From Ilumatobacter sp. (GTDB lineage: Bacteria; Actinomycetota; Acidimicrobiia; Acidimicrobiales; Ilumatobacteraceae), in NCBI RefSeq assembly GCF_030065885.1, contig NZ_JASJCS010000063.1, forward strand, positions 1-35,135: a stretch of DNA of 35,135 nt, written 5' to 3'. Position numbers and translations under genes: made by a program. Below, one piece after another: positions 7,978 through 15,601 of this stretch; within the stretch, counting starts at the first letter, position 1, and every line of letters starts with the position of its first letter. The notes under the pieces were generated by a model. The model saw only the letters and a program-made list of their open reading frames with translations, had not been told where the DNA came from and ran no database searches.

Positions 7978-9176
7978 CAGTCGAGCAGGCCCGCCGCCGC
8001 CGCCGCATTGACGTTCTCCTGGTGCTGCTCGCCCGTGACCGCGAACGCATGGCCGCCGTCAGGGCTGGCGAGCACGTAGAACAGGTAGGCACAGCCCTGC
8101 GTCGGGTCGTCGAGCACCTGGCAGATCGGATCACCGGGCGGCGGGTTCGGCGCCGGGTTGAGCGCCGCCCGGATCGACGCCCGCCCGGGGTTCGCGATCG
8201 GCGTCACCGGGAGGCCGGCGTTGAGGTAGGTGTTGTACGGACCGGGGATCTGGCGCATCTGCGGGAAGGGCATGTCGGGGTCGGGTGCGCCGTACCGGAC
8301 GGCGGCGTCGATCTGGAGGTTCATCCCGAGGAACAGGCGGTTGTAGATCACTCTCGCGATCTTGGCGCGGTCCTCGTCGAGCTTGGCCTCCTTCTCGATC
8401 ATCGACGCGATGACGAGGATCTCGTACGGGGTGCGACCGAGCGCCTCGGCCTGCTCGTCGAGGTCCTCCTGGGACGCGACTCGCTCCATGATCGAGATCA
8501 TCCGCTCGACCACCTGGGCCTCGTTGTCGGCGTTGGAGATCTGGTACGTGTCGGGGAAGAGCAGGCCCTCGAGCGAGCGTTGCCCCGGGCCCCGGTAGCG
8601 GGCAGGGGCGAACGGGTCGTTGGCAGCCTCGACGAACGCCTCGGCGCTCAGGCGCGGCATCGTCTCCTCGAGCCGCTGCCCCATCTGCTCGATGGTGAAT
8701 CCCTCCGGGAAGGTGATCCGCTGGTACGTCTGGTCGGGTGGGGTGCGCAGCCGGGCCAGCACGTTGCCCATGTGGTCGTTGAGCGGCAGCTGGTAGAAGC
8801 CCGGCGTGATCTCGAGGCCGCCCTTCTGCTCGACGTACCACGTGAAGACCGACTCGTCCTCGACGAAGCCGCCCTCCTCCAACCGGGCGGCGATCGAGTC
8901 GACGTCGTCGGTCTCGAGCACGGTGAACGGCACCGACCGGACGTCGCCGTTGCTCGGCTGCACCTTGCCGGTGTACCACCAGCCCACGTAGCCGGCGACG
9001 AGGACGAGCACGATCACGAGCACCATCGAGAGCCAGACCGCCCATTTGACGATGCGCGTCTGCCGGCGGAGCGGCTCGACCGCGGGCACCTCCGCGACCT
9101 CGTCCCACCCGTCGAGCTCCCAGTCGGACCGGTTGCGGTCCGACCGGTCGAGCTCGGGCTCACCGACGATGCTCAC
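7977..9176 (-). CDS. mltG: Endolytic murein transglycosylase MltG
   Basis: Membrane-anchored lytic transglycosylase that cuts nascent peptidoglycan glycan strands and is thought to terminate their growth. 399 residues: an acidic cytoplasmic N-terminus (about 1-42), one transmembrane helix (about 43-65), a LysM-like segment and the YceG/MltG catalytic domain. The catalytic glutamate is Glu261 in IASMIEKEAK. YNRLFLGMNLQIDAAVRYG and GPYNTYLNAGLPVTPI are the conserved downstream blocks, and the C-terminal FYVLASPDGGHAFAVTGEQH is intact. GTG 9174-9176 has a GGAGG ribosome-binding site 7 bases upstream. It lies between ruvX and aroE, a usual actinobacterial order. Confidence 0.95.
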   Translation of the reverse strand: MSIVGEPELDRSDRNRSDWELDGWDEVAEVPAVEPLRRQTRIVKWAVWLSMVLVIVLVLVAGYVGWWYTGKVQPSNGDVRSVPFTVLETDDVDSIAARLEEGGFVEDESVFTWYVEQKGGLEITPGFYQLPLNDHMGNVLARLRTPPDQTYQRITFPEGFTIEQMGQRLEETMPRLSAEAFVEAANDPFAPARYRGPGQRSLEGLLFPDTYQISNADNEAQVVERMISIMERVASQEDLDEQAEALGRTPYEILVIASMIEKEAKLDEDRAKIARVIYNRLFLGMNLQIDAAVRYGAPDPDMPFPQMRQIPGPYNTYLNAGLPVTPIANPGRASIRAALNPAPNPPPGDPICQVLDDPTQGCAYLFYVLASPDGGHAFAVTGEQHQENVNAAAAAGLLD

Positions 9177-9183
9177 GTCATCG

Positions 9184-9188
9184 CCTCC
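9184..9188 (-). promoter_or_regulatory. Shine-Dalgarno (GGAGG) of mltG
   Basis: GGAGG on the minus strand, 7 bases before the GTG start of mltG. This strong site decides a non-ATG start. Confidence 0.65.
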
Positions 9189-9245
9189 ACCACACGGGCA
9201 CCTCGCTCGGACATCGCACCGACGAGCACGCCGACTCGACGCGCG

Positions 9246-9686
9246 TCATCGCTCCTGCGCCGCCCTCGAGTCGAGCCAGGACTGCAGCATCACCGCGGCG
9301 GCCACCTTGTCGACGACCTTGCGGCGCTCGACGGCGTTGAGACCCGCCTCGAGCATCGAGCGGTCGGCGGTGACGGTGGTCAGGCGTTCGTCGTGCATCT
9401 CGACCGGCACGTCGACCAACGTAGCGAGGCGGCGCGCCTCGGCGACGGCAGCCTTCGCCGCCTTGCCCTCCGACCCGTCCATGTTGAGCGGCAGGCCGAA
9501 CACGATGATCTCGGCCTCCTCCTCCCTGGCGATGCGGGCGAGCTCGTGCAGATCGTGCTGCTTCGACTTACTGCGCTGCAGGACGAGCAGGGGCGACGCG
9601 ATCGTGCCGGACAGGTCACTGACGGCCAGGCCGATCCGTTTGGTGCCCGGGTCGACGCCGAGCGCCCGGACACCGGCTCGGCTCAC
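9246..9686 (-). CDS. ruvX: RuvX/YqgF-type RNase H-fold nuclease
   Basis: Small RNase H-like nuclease of the YqgF family, linked to processing of 16S pre-rRNA ends and, in mycobacteria, to Holliday-junction resolution. 146 residues. The first catalytic aspartate is in ALGVDPGTKRIGLAVSD. IIVFGLPLNMDGSEG carries the conserved G-L-P-x-N/x-D-G block and HDERLTTVTA the second acidic site. VVDKVAAAVMLQSWLD provides the last conserved aspartate. GTG 9684-9686 overlaps the alaS stop by four bases. alaS-ruvX-mltG is a conserved cluster. Confidence 0.94.
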   Translation of the reverse strand: MSRAGVRALGVDPGTKRIGLAVSDLSGTIASPLLVLQRSKSKQHDLHELARIAREEEAEIIVFGLPLNMDGSEGKAAKAAVAEARRLATLVDVPVEMHDERLTTVTADRSMLEAGLNAVERRKVVDKVAAAVMLQSWLDSRAAQER

Positions 9687-12313
9687 GCGGTGGCGGCCTC
9701 CGACGCGATCCGCATGGCCTCGTCGAGCCCGCTCGGATCCTTGCCGCCCGCCGTGGCGATGTCGCCCTTGCCGCCCCCGCCACCGCCGACGGCCCTCGCG
9801 GCGGTCTTGATGAGGTCGGCTGCGGCGATGCCCTCGTCGGGCTGCACCGCGGCGACGAGGCTGACACCGCCCGTGGGAGTCTCGCCCATCAGCACGACAC
9901 GGCGGACCTCGGGTTGCTGGCGAACCGCGATCGCGAGGTCGCGGAGGTCGCCGGGCTCGAGACCGTCGAGGCGCTGCACGACGATGCCGTCGGCCGCCGT
10001 GCCGGCGAGCTCGGATGCGCGGCCGGTCGCGAGCTGGCTGCGGAGCTGCTTGAGCTCGCCCTGGAGCGCCTTGATCTCATCGAGCTTGCGCTCGACGCCC
10101 TCGACGACCCCGCCCGTCGTGCCGACCAGCTGGGCGATCTCGGCGAGCTGCCGCTCGTCGCGTTGGAGCAGCTCGACCGACGCAGCGCCGGTGATCGCCT
10201 CGATGCGCCGCAGGTTCGACCCGATCGACGACTCGCTGACGACCTTGACGGCACCGATGTCACCGGTGGCGGCCACGTGAGTGCCGCCGCACAGCTCGAT
10301 CGAGGGGCCGGCTTCGAGCACGCGCACGACGTCGCCGTACTTGTCGCCGAAGAACGCGACGGCGCCCATGGCTTCGGCTTCGGTCTTCGAGGTCTCGAAC
10401 GCCCGCGCCCGCTCGTTGCGCAGCGTCTCTTCGTTGGTCAGCCGCTCGATCTCGGCGATCTCGTCGGCGGTCACCGCGTCGTAGTGCGAGAAGTCGAAGC
10501 GCAGGCGGTCGGGGCCGACCCACGAGCCCGCCTGCTTGACGTGGTCACCGAGCACGTGGCGCAGCGCCCAGTGCAGCAGATGGGTCGCCGTGTGGTTGCG
10601 GCGGATCGAGTTGCGGCGGTCGGCGTCGATCGTGGCGGTTGCCTGCTGCCCGGCCGAGACCGAGCCCGACGTGACCCGCGCGAGGTGGCGGCGGAGGTTC
10701 GGTAGCGCGAACGTCGTGTCGACCACCTCGGCGGTGCCGGTCTCGGTGACGATCGTGCCGGTGTCACCGATCTGGCCGCCGCTCTCGGCGTAGAACGGCG
10801 TGCGATCGAGGAAGACGTGCGACAGCTCGTTACCGTCGTCGTCGGTGCCGCCAGGCAGCACCGCGAGCACTCGGCTCTGGGTCTCGTCGTCGGTGTAGCC
10901 GAGGAACTCGGTGACGCCGAACTGCTCGACGACCTCGCGGTAGCCGTCGAGCTGGCCGTCGTCGCCGCCCGAGTCCTTGCGCGCCGCCTTGGCGCGTTCG
11001 CGCTGCGCCGTCATCTCGGCCTGGAAGCCGTCGAGGTCGACCTCGACGTCGCGCTCGCCCGCGATCTCCTGGGTCAGCTCGAGCGGGAACCCGTACGTGT
11101 CGTGCAGCAGGAAGGCCGTCGAACCGGGCAGGCTCGCACCCTCGCCGAGCTCGTCGTCGAGGATGCCGAGACCGGTCTTCAGGGTGTGGCGGAAGCGCTC
11201 TTCCTCGCGCGTCAACACGCCGACGATGAAGTCGCGGTTCTTCACGACGTCGGGGTAGGCGTTGCCCATGATGTCGATCGACATCTCCACGAGGCGCGGC
11301 ATCACGAGCTGATCGGTGCCGAGCAGGAACGCGTAGCGGACCGCACGGCGGAGGATGCGCCGCAGCACATAGCCGCGACCCTCGTTGGACGGGAAGACGC
11401 CGTCGCTGACCAGCATCGTCGAGGAGCGGGCGTGCTCGGCCAGCACTCGCATCGCGAAGCTGTCGCGGTCGCCGTAGTCGCCGACGGTGTACGACTTGCC
11501 GGTCAGCGACTGCGCCGTCTCGATCAGCGGCAGCATCAGGTCGGTCTCCCAGACCGAGTCGACGCCCTGCAGCAGCGCGAGGATCCGCTCGAGACCCGCG
11601 CCGGTGTCGACCGACGGCTTCGGCAGCGGCGTGCGCGTGCCGTCGGCCGTCTGGTTGTACTGCATGAACACCAGGTTCCAGAACTCCATGAACCGGTCGC
11701 CGGCCGGGTCGCCGAGCGGCCCGCCATCGGGACCGAACTCGGGCCCGCGATCGATGTGGATCTCCGAGCACGGACCGCACGGCCCCGTGTCGCCCATCTG
11801 CCAGAAGTTGTCCTTGTCGCCGAGCCGCTGGATGCGCTCCATCGGCACGCCGACCAGCTCGTGCCACATCTGCTCGGCCTCGTCGTCGGACTCGTGGACG
11901 GTGATCCACATCCGGTCGCCGTCGAGACCCCAGCCGCCGCTCGCCGGATCGCCGGTGACGAGGTCCCAGCTCCAGGGGATGATCGCCTCTTTGAAGTAGT
12001 CGCCGAAGCTGAAGTTGCCCATCATCTCGAAGAACACGAGGTGGCGCTTCGTGCGACCGACGTCGTCCAGGTCGTTGTGCTTGCCGCCGGCGCGGGCGCA
12101 CTTCTGGGAGCTGACCGCACGGGCGTACGGCGGCACCTCGTCGCCGACGAAGTACGGCTTGAACGGCACCATCCCCGCGACGGTGAACATCACGGTCGGG
12201 TCGTGCGGGATCAGCGAGGCCGACGGCACGACCGTGTGGTCCTTCGCTGCGAAGAAGTCGACGAAGGACTGGCGGAGCCCGTCAGCCGTGATCGAGTGGT
12301 TGCCGTTCGTCAT
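9683..12313 (-). CDS. alaS: Alanyl-tRNA synthetase
   Basis: Class II synthetase that charges tRNA-Ala and hydrolyses mischarged Ser- and Gly-tRNA. 876 residues, full length. The N-terminal aminoacylation core has RQSFVDFFAAKDHTVVPSAS, FTVAGMVPFKPYF and DTGAGLERILALLQG. The editing domain keeps the zinc ligands HTATH near residue 573 and CGGTH near residue 675. The C-terminal DHHA1 domain ends with a glycine run followed by KGDIATAGGKD, the usual C-Ala tail. ATG 12311-12313 follows a TAGGCT -10 box 9 bases upstream. It heads the alaS-ruvX-mltG-aroE unit. Confidence 0.98.
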   Translation of the reverse strand: MTNGNHSITADGLRQSFVDFFAAKDHTVVPSASLIPHDPTVMFTVAGMVPFKPYFVGDEVPPYARAVSSQKCARAGGKHNDLDDVGRTKRHLVFFEMMGNFSFGDYFKEAIIPWSWDLVTGDPASGGWGLDGDRMWITVHESDDEAEQMWHELVGVPMERIQRLGDKDNFWQMGDTGPCGPCSEIHIDRGPEFGPDGGPLGDPAGDRFMEFWNLVFMQYNQTADGTRTPLPKPSVDTGAGLERILALLQGVDSVWETDLMLPLIETAQSLTGKSYTVGDYGDRDSFAMRVLAEHARSSTMLVSDGVFPSNEGRGYVLRRILRRAVRYAFLLGTDQLVMPRLVEMSIDIMGNAYPDVVKNRDFIVGVLTREEERFRHTLKTGLGILDDELGEGASLPGSTAFLLHDTYGFPLELTQEIAGERDVEVDLDGFQAEMTAQRERAKAARKDSGGDDGQLDGYREVVEQFGVTEFLGYTDDETQSRVLAVLPGGTDDDGNELSHVFLDRTPFYAESGGQIGDTGTIVTETGTAEVVDTTFALPNLRRHLARVTSGSVSAGQQATATIDADRRNSIRRNHTATHLLHWALRHVLGDHVKQAGSWVGPDRLRFDFSHYDAVTADEIAEIERLTNEETLRNERARAFETSKTEAEAMGAVAFFGDKYGDVVRVLEAGPSIELCGGTHVAATGDIGAVKVVSESSIGSNLRRIEAITGAASVELLQRDERQLAEIAQLVGTTGGVVEGVERKLDEIKALQGELKQLRSQLATGRASELAGTAADGIVVQRLDGLEPGDLRDLAIAVRQQPEVRRVVLMGETPTGGVSLVAAVQPDEGIAAADLIKTAARAVGGGGGGKGDIATAGGKDPSGLDEAMRIASEAATA

Positions 12314-12322
12314 GGTCGGGTC

Positions 12323-12328
12323 AGCCTA
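12323..12328 (-). promoter_or_regulatory. -10 box (TAGGCT) of alaS
   Basis: TAGGCT on the minus strand, 9 bases before ATG 12313, leaving at most a 2-4 base leader. Confidence 0.45.
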
Positions 12329-12430
12329 CCGACGCACGGGTGTTCGACCGCGTCCGGTTGCGGCGGCCGGCCAGCGTGTCGACGTGCCCGGCGGTTTCGT
12401 GCGCGCCTCAGTCGCGCGGCGGAGCGGCGG

Positions 12431-12631
12431 TCAGTCGTTGCCGCCGGCAGCCGCGGTGTCGACCTCGGTGATCTCGACGTCGGTGATCTCGACGTCGGAC
12501 GGTGCCGAACGGGGCGGAACGGTGAGCCCGCTCGGCTGCTGCTCGTTCGCCTGGCGCTGCTCGGAGGCGCGTCGAGCGCCGATGAGGTAGGCGGCACACT
12601 CGCTGTGTCGGACCCTGGTGGCTGCTCGCAT
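12431..12631 (-). CDS. Possible small protein of unknown function
   Basis: 66-codon reading frame with an ATG start. The second half uses this genome's preferred G/C-ending codons and contains a tandem 15-bp repeat giving DVEITDVEITEVD, an acidic, low-complexity tail. The first half is arginine-rich. No ribosome-binding site, promoter box or known domain is seen. The frame stays open upstream of the ATG until about 12690 without an alternative ATG or GTG. It could be the 3' remnant of a larger broken gene. Confidence 0.3.
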   Translation of the reverse strand: MRAATRVRHSECAAYLIGARRASEQRQANEQQPSGLTVPPRSAPSDVEITDVEITEVDTAAAGGND

Positions 12632-12995
12632 GGTCGGGACCGTCCGCCTCGGCGACTCTCGGTCAAGGTGGTCTGGCGGAATCCAGGCGGGGCCGATGGA
12701 CCGGACGCCCCGCTACCGTCCCGGACGACGGAACGAGTCGGCGCGCTGCGCACCTCGGGATCGCCGCGGTCAGCGGCGCTGCCCCGGGTCGGCACGCTGC
12801 GCAGCCGGCGCTCCGTCGACCCGGCCGCTCGCTCGGCGACCGCCGACCGCCTGCGGTTCGGCGGCCGTGGGACGACGACGGGTCTCGATCGGCGCCAGCG
12901 CCGTCCTCGAGTGTCGATCGGTCGCCCGTCCCGGGCAGCTGTCGACCGACGTCTGGGGTCGGTCGGGAAGAAGGCGTCCCGGAGCGCGGCGGTCA
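12632..12995 (-). other. Stretch without a convincing gene; degenerate coding remnant likely
   Basis: No frame on either strand keeps consistent codon bias across this stretch. On the minus strand, an ATG at 12994-12996 overlapping the upstream stop begins well (MTAALRDAFFPTDP, nearly all codons ending in G or C). It then degrades into arginine-rich, low-complexity sequence, with better-looking codons continuing in another frame. Two near copies of GTCGGCRCGCTGCGCA lie about 50 bp apart near 12738 and 12788. It may be decayed coding DNA or a poorly sequenced region. Confidence 0.4.
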
Positions 12996-13452
12996 TCACC
13001 GGCGGACGAACTCGAGGCGGGTTCTGCCGCGCTCGAAGACCAGCCGCCCGCCGTCCAGCCGTCCACCGGTCTCGATCGCATCAGCGACGTCGTGTTGGAG
13101 ATCGCCGAAGTCGACGCCGCCGACCGAGCAGTCCTCCTGGAACTCGGTGGTGTCGTCGATGAGGACGACGAACTCGAGGCAGGCGAGCCGGACCGTGGCG
13201 CGACGGTCGTCGATCTCCAGTCGGGCGGGAGCGTCGTGCTCGACGTCGTCGACGATCACGACCTCGGCGGTCCACCCGCCGTCCGAACCGGCCGGGAATC
13301 GCGTGTCGACGAGACGCTCCCGCACCCCGATCCACACGATCGCGATCAGGAAAGACGACGAGCGGCACCGCCGGGAGGAAGCGCCGCCAGGCGGGTGGCG
13401 ACGCGAGGGGCTCGTCCGACTTGCGACCGCCGAGCGTCGGGTCTGCGGGCAC
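12996..13452 (-). pseudogene. Membrane-anchored protein, possibly META-like, broken by a frameshift
   Basis: Two overlapping minus-strand frames make one sensible protein if one base is removed near 13349-13353. The first frame starts at GTG 13452 and gives a short cytoplasmic tail, then RRFLPAVPLVVF. The second continues LIAIVWIGVRERLVDTRFPAG, completing one transmembrane helix, then an extracellular domain of about 110 residues ending RLVFERGRTRLEFVRR. That ending and the small beta-rich outline loosely recall META/HslJ domains; I am not sure of this. A GATACT -10 box 6 bases before GTG 13452 supports the start. The joined product would be about 151 residues. The break could be a sequencing error, a true mutation or recoding. 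Confidence 0.6.
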
Positions 13453-13458
13453 CTCGTC

Positions 13459-13464
13459 AGTATC
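13459..13464 (-). promoter_or_regulatory. -10 box (GATACT) of the frameshifted membrane protein gene
   Basis: GATACT on the minus strand (five of six bases match TATACT), 6 bases before GTG 13452. Confidence 0.4.
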
Positions 13465-13601
13465 ACACCGCCCGATGCACCCCGCGCCTCACGTCTCCAG
13501 TCCGGTCGTCACCGAGACTGTCGTCCCGGCCGTCCGGCCTGGGATCAGGCGACCGATCCCGTGCGCGACCGGCGCAGCGTGCAGCTGGCTCGGCCGCCTG
13601 C

Positions 13602-13606
13602 GAGGA
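13602..13606 (+). promoter_or_regulatory. Shine-Dalgarno (GAGGA) of the methyltransferase gene
   Basis: GAGGA 7 bases before GTG 13614; it selects this start within a much longer open frame. Confidence 0.6.
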
Positions 13607-13613
13607 TGGCGGT

Positions 13614-14360
13614 GTGCCCGGCACGTCGGTCTCCTATGCCCGCATCGCCGACCGGTACGAACACGCCCGGGGCGGCACCGAGCGGGCCGATGCGCTGGTC
13701 GAGGCGATCGGGCCGTGGCTGACTGACGGGCTGATCTGCGACGTCGGCGCCGGCACGGGCGTCGTGACCGAGCGGTTGCGCACGGCAGGTCGGGACGTGC
13801 TTGCCGTCGACCTCTCGATCGAGATGCTGCGGCGGGCGGCCGAGCGCCTGCCGGGCAGGGTCGCCGTGGCAGACGGCTCGCACCTGCCGCTGGCGGACGG
13901 GACTGTGGACATGATCACGTTCGTCTGGGTGCTGCACCACGTCGCAGACCTCGACGCCACGCTCCGTGAAGCCCGGCGAGTGTTGCGGCGGGGCGGGCGG
14001 ATCGTGACCGTGAGTGGGTTGTCGATCCCGACCGCCGACGAGATGTCACCGGTCTTCGAACGGCTCAACGATCGACTACGACCCGATCGGGTGCGGCAGT
14101 CGCTGGCCGTCGCTGAGGTTGCAGGGTCGGTCGGCTTCACGATCGCGCACGAGGGCACCGCTCGAACCTCGGCCGAGACGTCGCCCAACGCGCTGGCCGA
14201 CGCGATCGAGGAGCGGATGTTCTCCCACCTGTGGGACCTCGACGAAGAGCAGTGGCGCACGATCGTCGCGCCGGCGGTCGATGAGCTGCGATCGCTCCCC
14301 GAGCCGGACCGGGCGCGACATCGTGTCTTCGACCATCCGCTCCTCGTCCTCGACCGCTGA
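13614..14360 (+). CDS. Class I SAM-dependent methyltransferase
   Basis: 248-residue Methyltransf_11-type protein; the substrate is unknown. Motif I is LICDVGAGTGVVTERLR at about residues 40-56, with the acidic ribose-binding residue in LAVDLSIEMLRRA. Motif II/III regions are VAVADGSHLPLADGTVDMIT and VWVLHHVADLDATLREARR, followed by VLRRGGRIVTV, all typical of UbiE/BioC-like enzymes. GTG 13614 is preceded by GAGGA at 13602-13606 with 7 bases between. It is the first plus-strand gene and is divergent from the frameshifted gene (161 bp apart). It is convergent with selD, with a perfect palindrome in the gap. Confidence 0.9.
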   Translation: MPGTSVSYARIADRYEHARGGTERADALVEAIGPWLTDGLICDVGAGTGVVTERLRTAGRDVLAVDLSIEMLRRAAERLPGRVAVADGSHLPLADGTVDMITFVWVLHHVADLDATLREARRVLRRGGRIVTVSGLSIPTADEMSPVFERLNDRLRPDRVRQSLAVAEVAGSVGFTIAHEGTARTSAETSPNALADAIEERMFSHLWDLDEEQWRTIVAPAVDELRSLPEPDRARHRVFDHPLLVLDR

Positions 14361-14429
14361 GCTCACCTGTCCTGATGGTCTCACCGAGCACGACGAGGGG
14401 CCTGCCCGACTCCGCCTGAGATCACGTCG

Positions 14430-14458
14430 TGTCACGTTGTGTCAGACACAACGTGACA
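14430..14458 (+). terminator. 29-bp perfect palindrome between convergent genes (terminator or operator)
   Basis: Two 14-base arms, TGTCACGTTGTGTC and its exact complement, flank a single central A at 14444. As RNA this folds to a stem of about 12 bp with a small loop in either direction, which suits a bidirectional terminator between the methyltransferase (ends 14360) and selD (ends 14539). No U-run follows. The left arm is preceded by a related copy, TCACGTCGTGTCA, giving a direct repeat. A regulator-binding site is the alternative, but no gene starts nearby. Confidence 0.55.
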
Positions 14459-14538
14459 GAACCGGCGATGTCAGCCTGTGGCGATCTGCGCCCCGAGCGG
14501 TCAGTGGCGTCGCCGGAGGATCGAACGCAGCGGAACCG

Positions 14539-15576
14539 TCAGCGCAGGGTGAAGCGCGGTTCGCCGGCTGCGGTCGATCCGATGACCGCAGCGGTGTGGC
14601 CAGTAGCTTCGAGCTCGGCGAGCACGCCGGACGACTCGCCAGGATCGACGCCGAACACCAGCCCGCCCGATGTCTGGGCATCGGCGACGAGGATCTGGTG
14701 CACCTCGTCGTGCGATCCGGCGTCGAGGATCGACCGCCCCCATCCGAGGTTGCGGCGACTGCCGCCGGGTACGACACCTGCGGCGGCGAGCTCGGCGGCG
14801 CCGGGCAGGAACGGCACGGCGTCGAAGTCGACCGCCACGGCGACCCCCGATTCGACCGCCATCCGGCCGAGGTGGCCGAGCAATCCGAACCCGGTCACGT
14901 CGGTGCACCCGGTGGCGCCGGCGGCCACTGCGAGGCGGGCGGCGACGTCGTTGAGCCGGGTCATCGACTCGACGGCTGCGTCGGCGACCTCGGACGACGC
15001 CTCACCGGCCTTGATCGCCGTCGTGATGACGCCGACGCCGAGCGGCTTGGTGAGGACGAGGTCCTGCCCCGGCTCCAGGCCGCGGTTCGTGAGGACGCGA
15101 TCGGGATGCACCACGCCGGTGACCGCCATCCCGTACTTGGGTTCGGGATCGTCGATGGTGTGGCCGCCCGCGACGACGAACCCGGCCGTGTTCGCGATGT
15201 CCTGGCCGCCGCCGAGCACCTCGTCGAGCAGCTCGATCGGCAACGCCTCGGCGTTCCAGCCGACGAGGTTGAGCGCGAACAGCGGCTGACCACCCATCGC
15301 GTACACGTCGGACACGCTGTTCGCAGCTGCGATGCGGCCCCACGAGCGCGCGTCGTCGACCACCGGCGTGATGAAGTCGGCGGTCGAGATGAGGGCGCGC
15401 TCGTCGTCGAGCCGCCACACGGCGGCGTCGTCGCCGGACTCGGGGCCGACGAGCAGTTCCTCGGGGTGTTCGGAGTGGAGATGGCGCACGACCTGCGCCA
15501 GTTCGCCGGGGGCGAGCTTGCAGGCTCAACCGGCACCGTGGCTGAACTGCGTGAGCCGTGTCACGGGTTCGCTCAT
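14539..15576 (-). CDS. selD: Selenide, water dikinase, itself a selenoprotein (in-frame UGA = Sec17)
   Basis: Makes selenophosphate from selenide and ATP, the selenium donor for selenocysteine and selenouridine. 345 residues if UGA at 15526-15528 is read as selenocysteine. The start is MSEPVTRLTQFSHGAG, then UGA, then ACKLAPGEL. This matches the family active site HGAG(C/U)xCK, with Sec17 and Lys20 at the positions of Cys17 and Lys20 in the E. coli enzyme. The remainder is intact: ESGDDAAVW, TADFITPVVDD, NSVSDVYAMGGQPLFALN, VVAGGHTIDDPEPKYGMAVTG and DAQTSGGLVFGV. ATG 15574-15576 has AAGGGG upstream with suitable spacing. Calling the gene without recoding loses 29 residues and the catalytic site. 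No selA, selB or selC lies in the window. Confidence 0.96.
15491..15525 (-). promoter_or_regulatory. Candidate bacterial SECIS hairpin just after the selD UGA
   Basis: The 35 bases after the UGA fold on the mRNA as an outer stem GCCUGC/GCAGGU (6 bp including one G-U), an asymmetric internal loop AAGC/ACUGG(C), an inner stem UCGCC/GGCGA and an apical CCC. The apex lies 16-18 bases after the UGA, within the usual range for SelB recognition. The expected apical G is not in this minimal loop unless the top pairs open. Confidence 0.55.
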
Positions 15577-15601
15577 GTCGTCCACCCCCTTCCCGCACTC
15601 G

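Noticed and set aside
12310-12999. Minus-strand open frame of 229 codons upstream of alaS
   Set aside because: Only the first ~14 codons look coding; the rest is arginine/serine-rich with poor codon bias, so it is not called as a gene.
10817-13162. Plus-strand open frame of 781 codons opposite alaS
   Set aside because: Antisense shadow of the alaS codon pattern; low-complexity product without motifs.
14500-14550. tRNA-like GTTCGATCC on the minus strand near the selD 3' end
   Set aside because: Flanking bases do not pair into a T stem and no cloverleaf fits.
14539-15489. selD starting at the first ATG or GTG after the UGA
   Set aside because: This would remove the active-site Sec/Cys and Lys20, while the upstream frame encodes a perfect SelD N-terminus.
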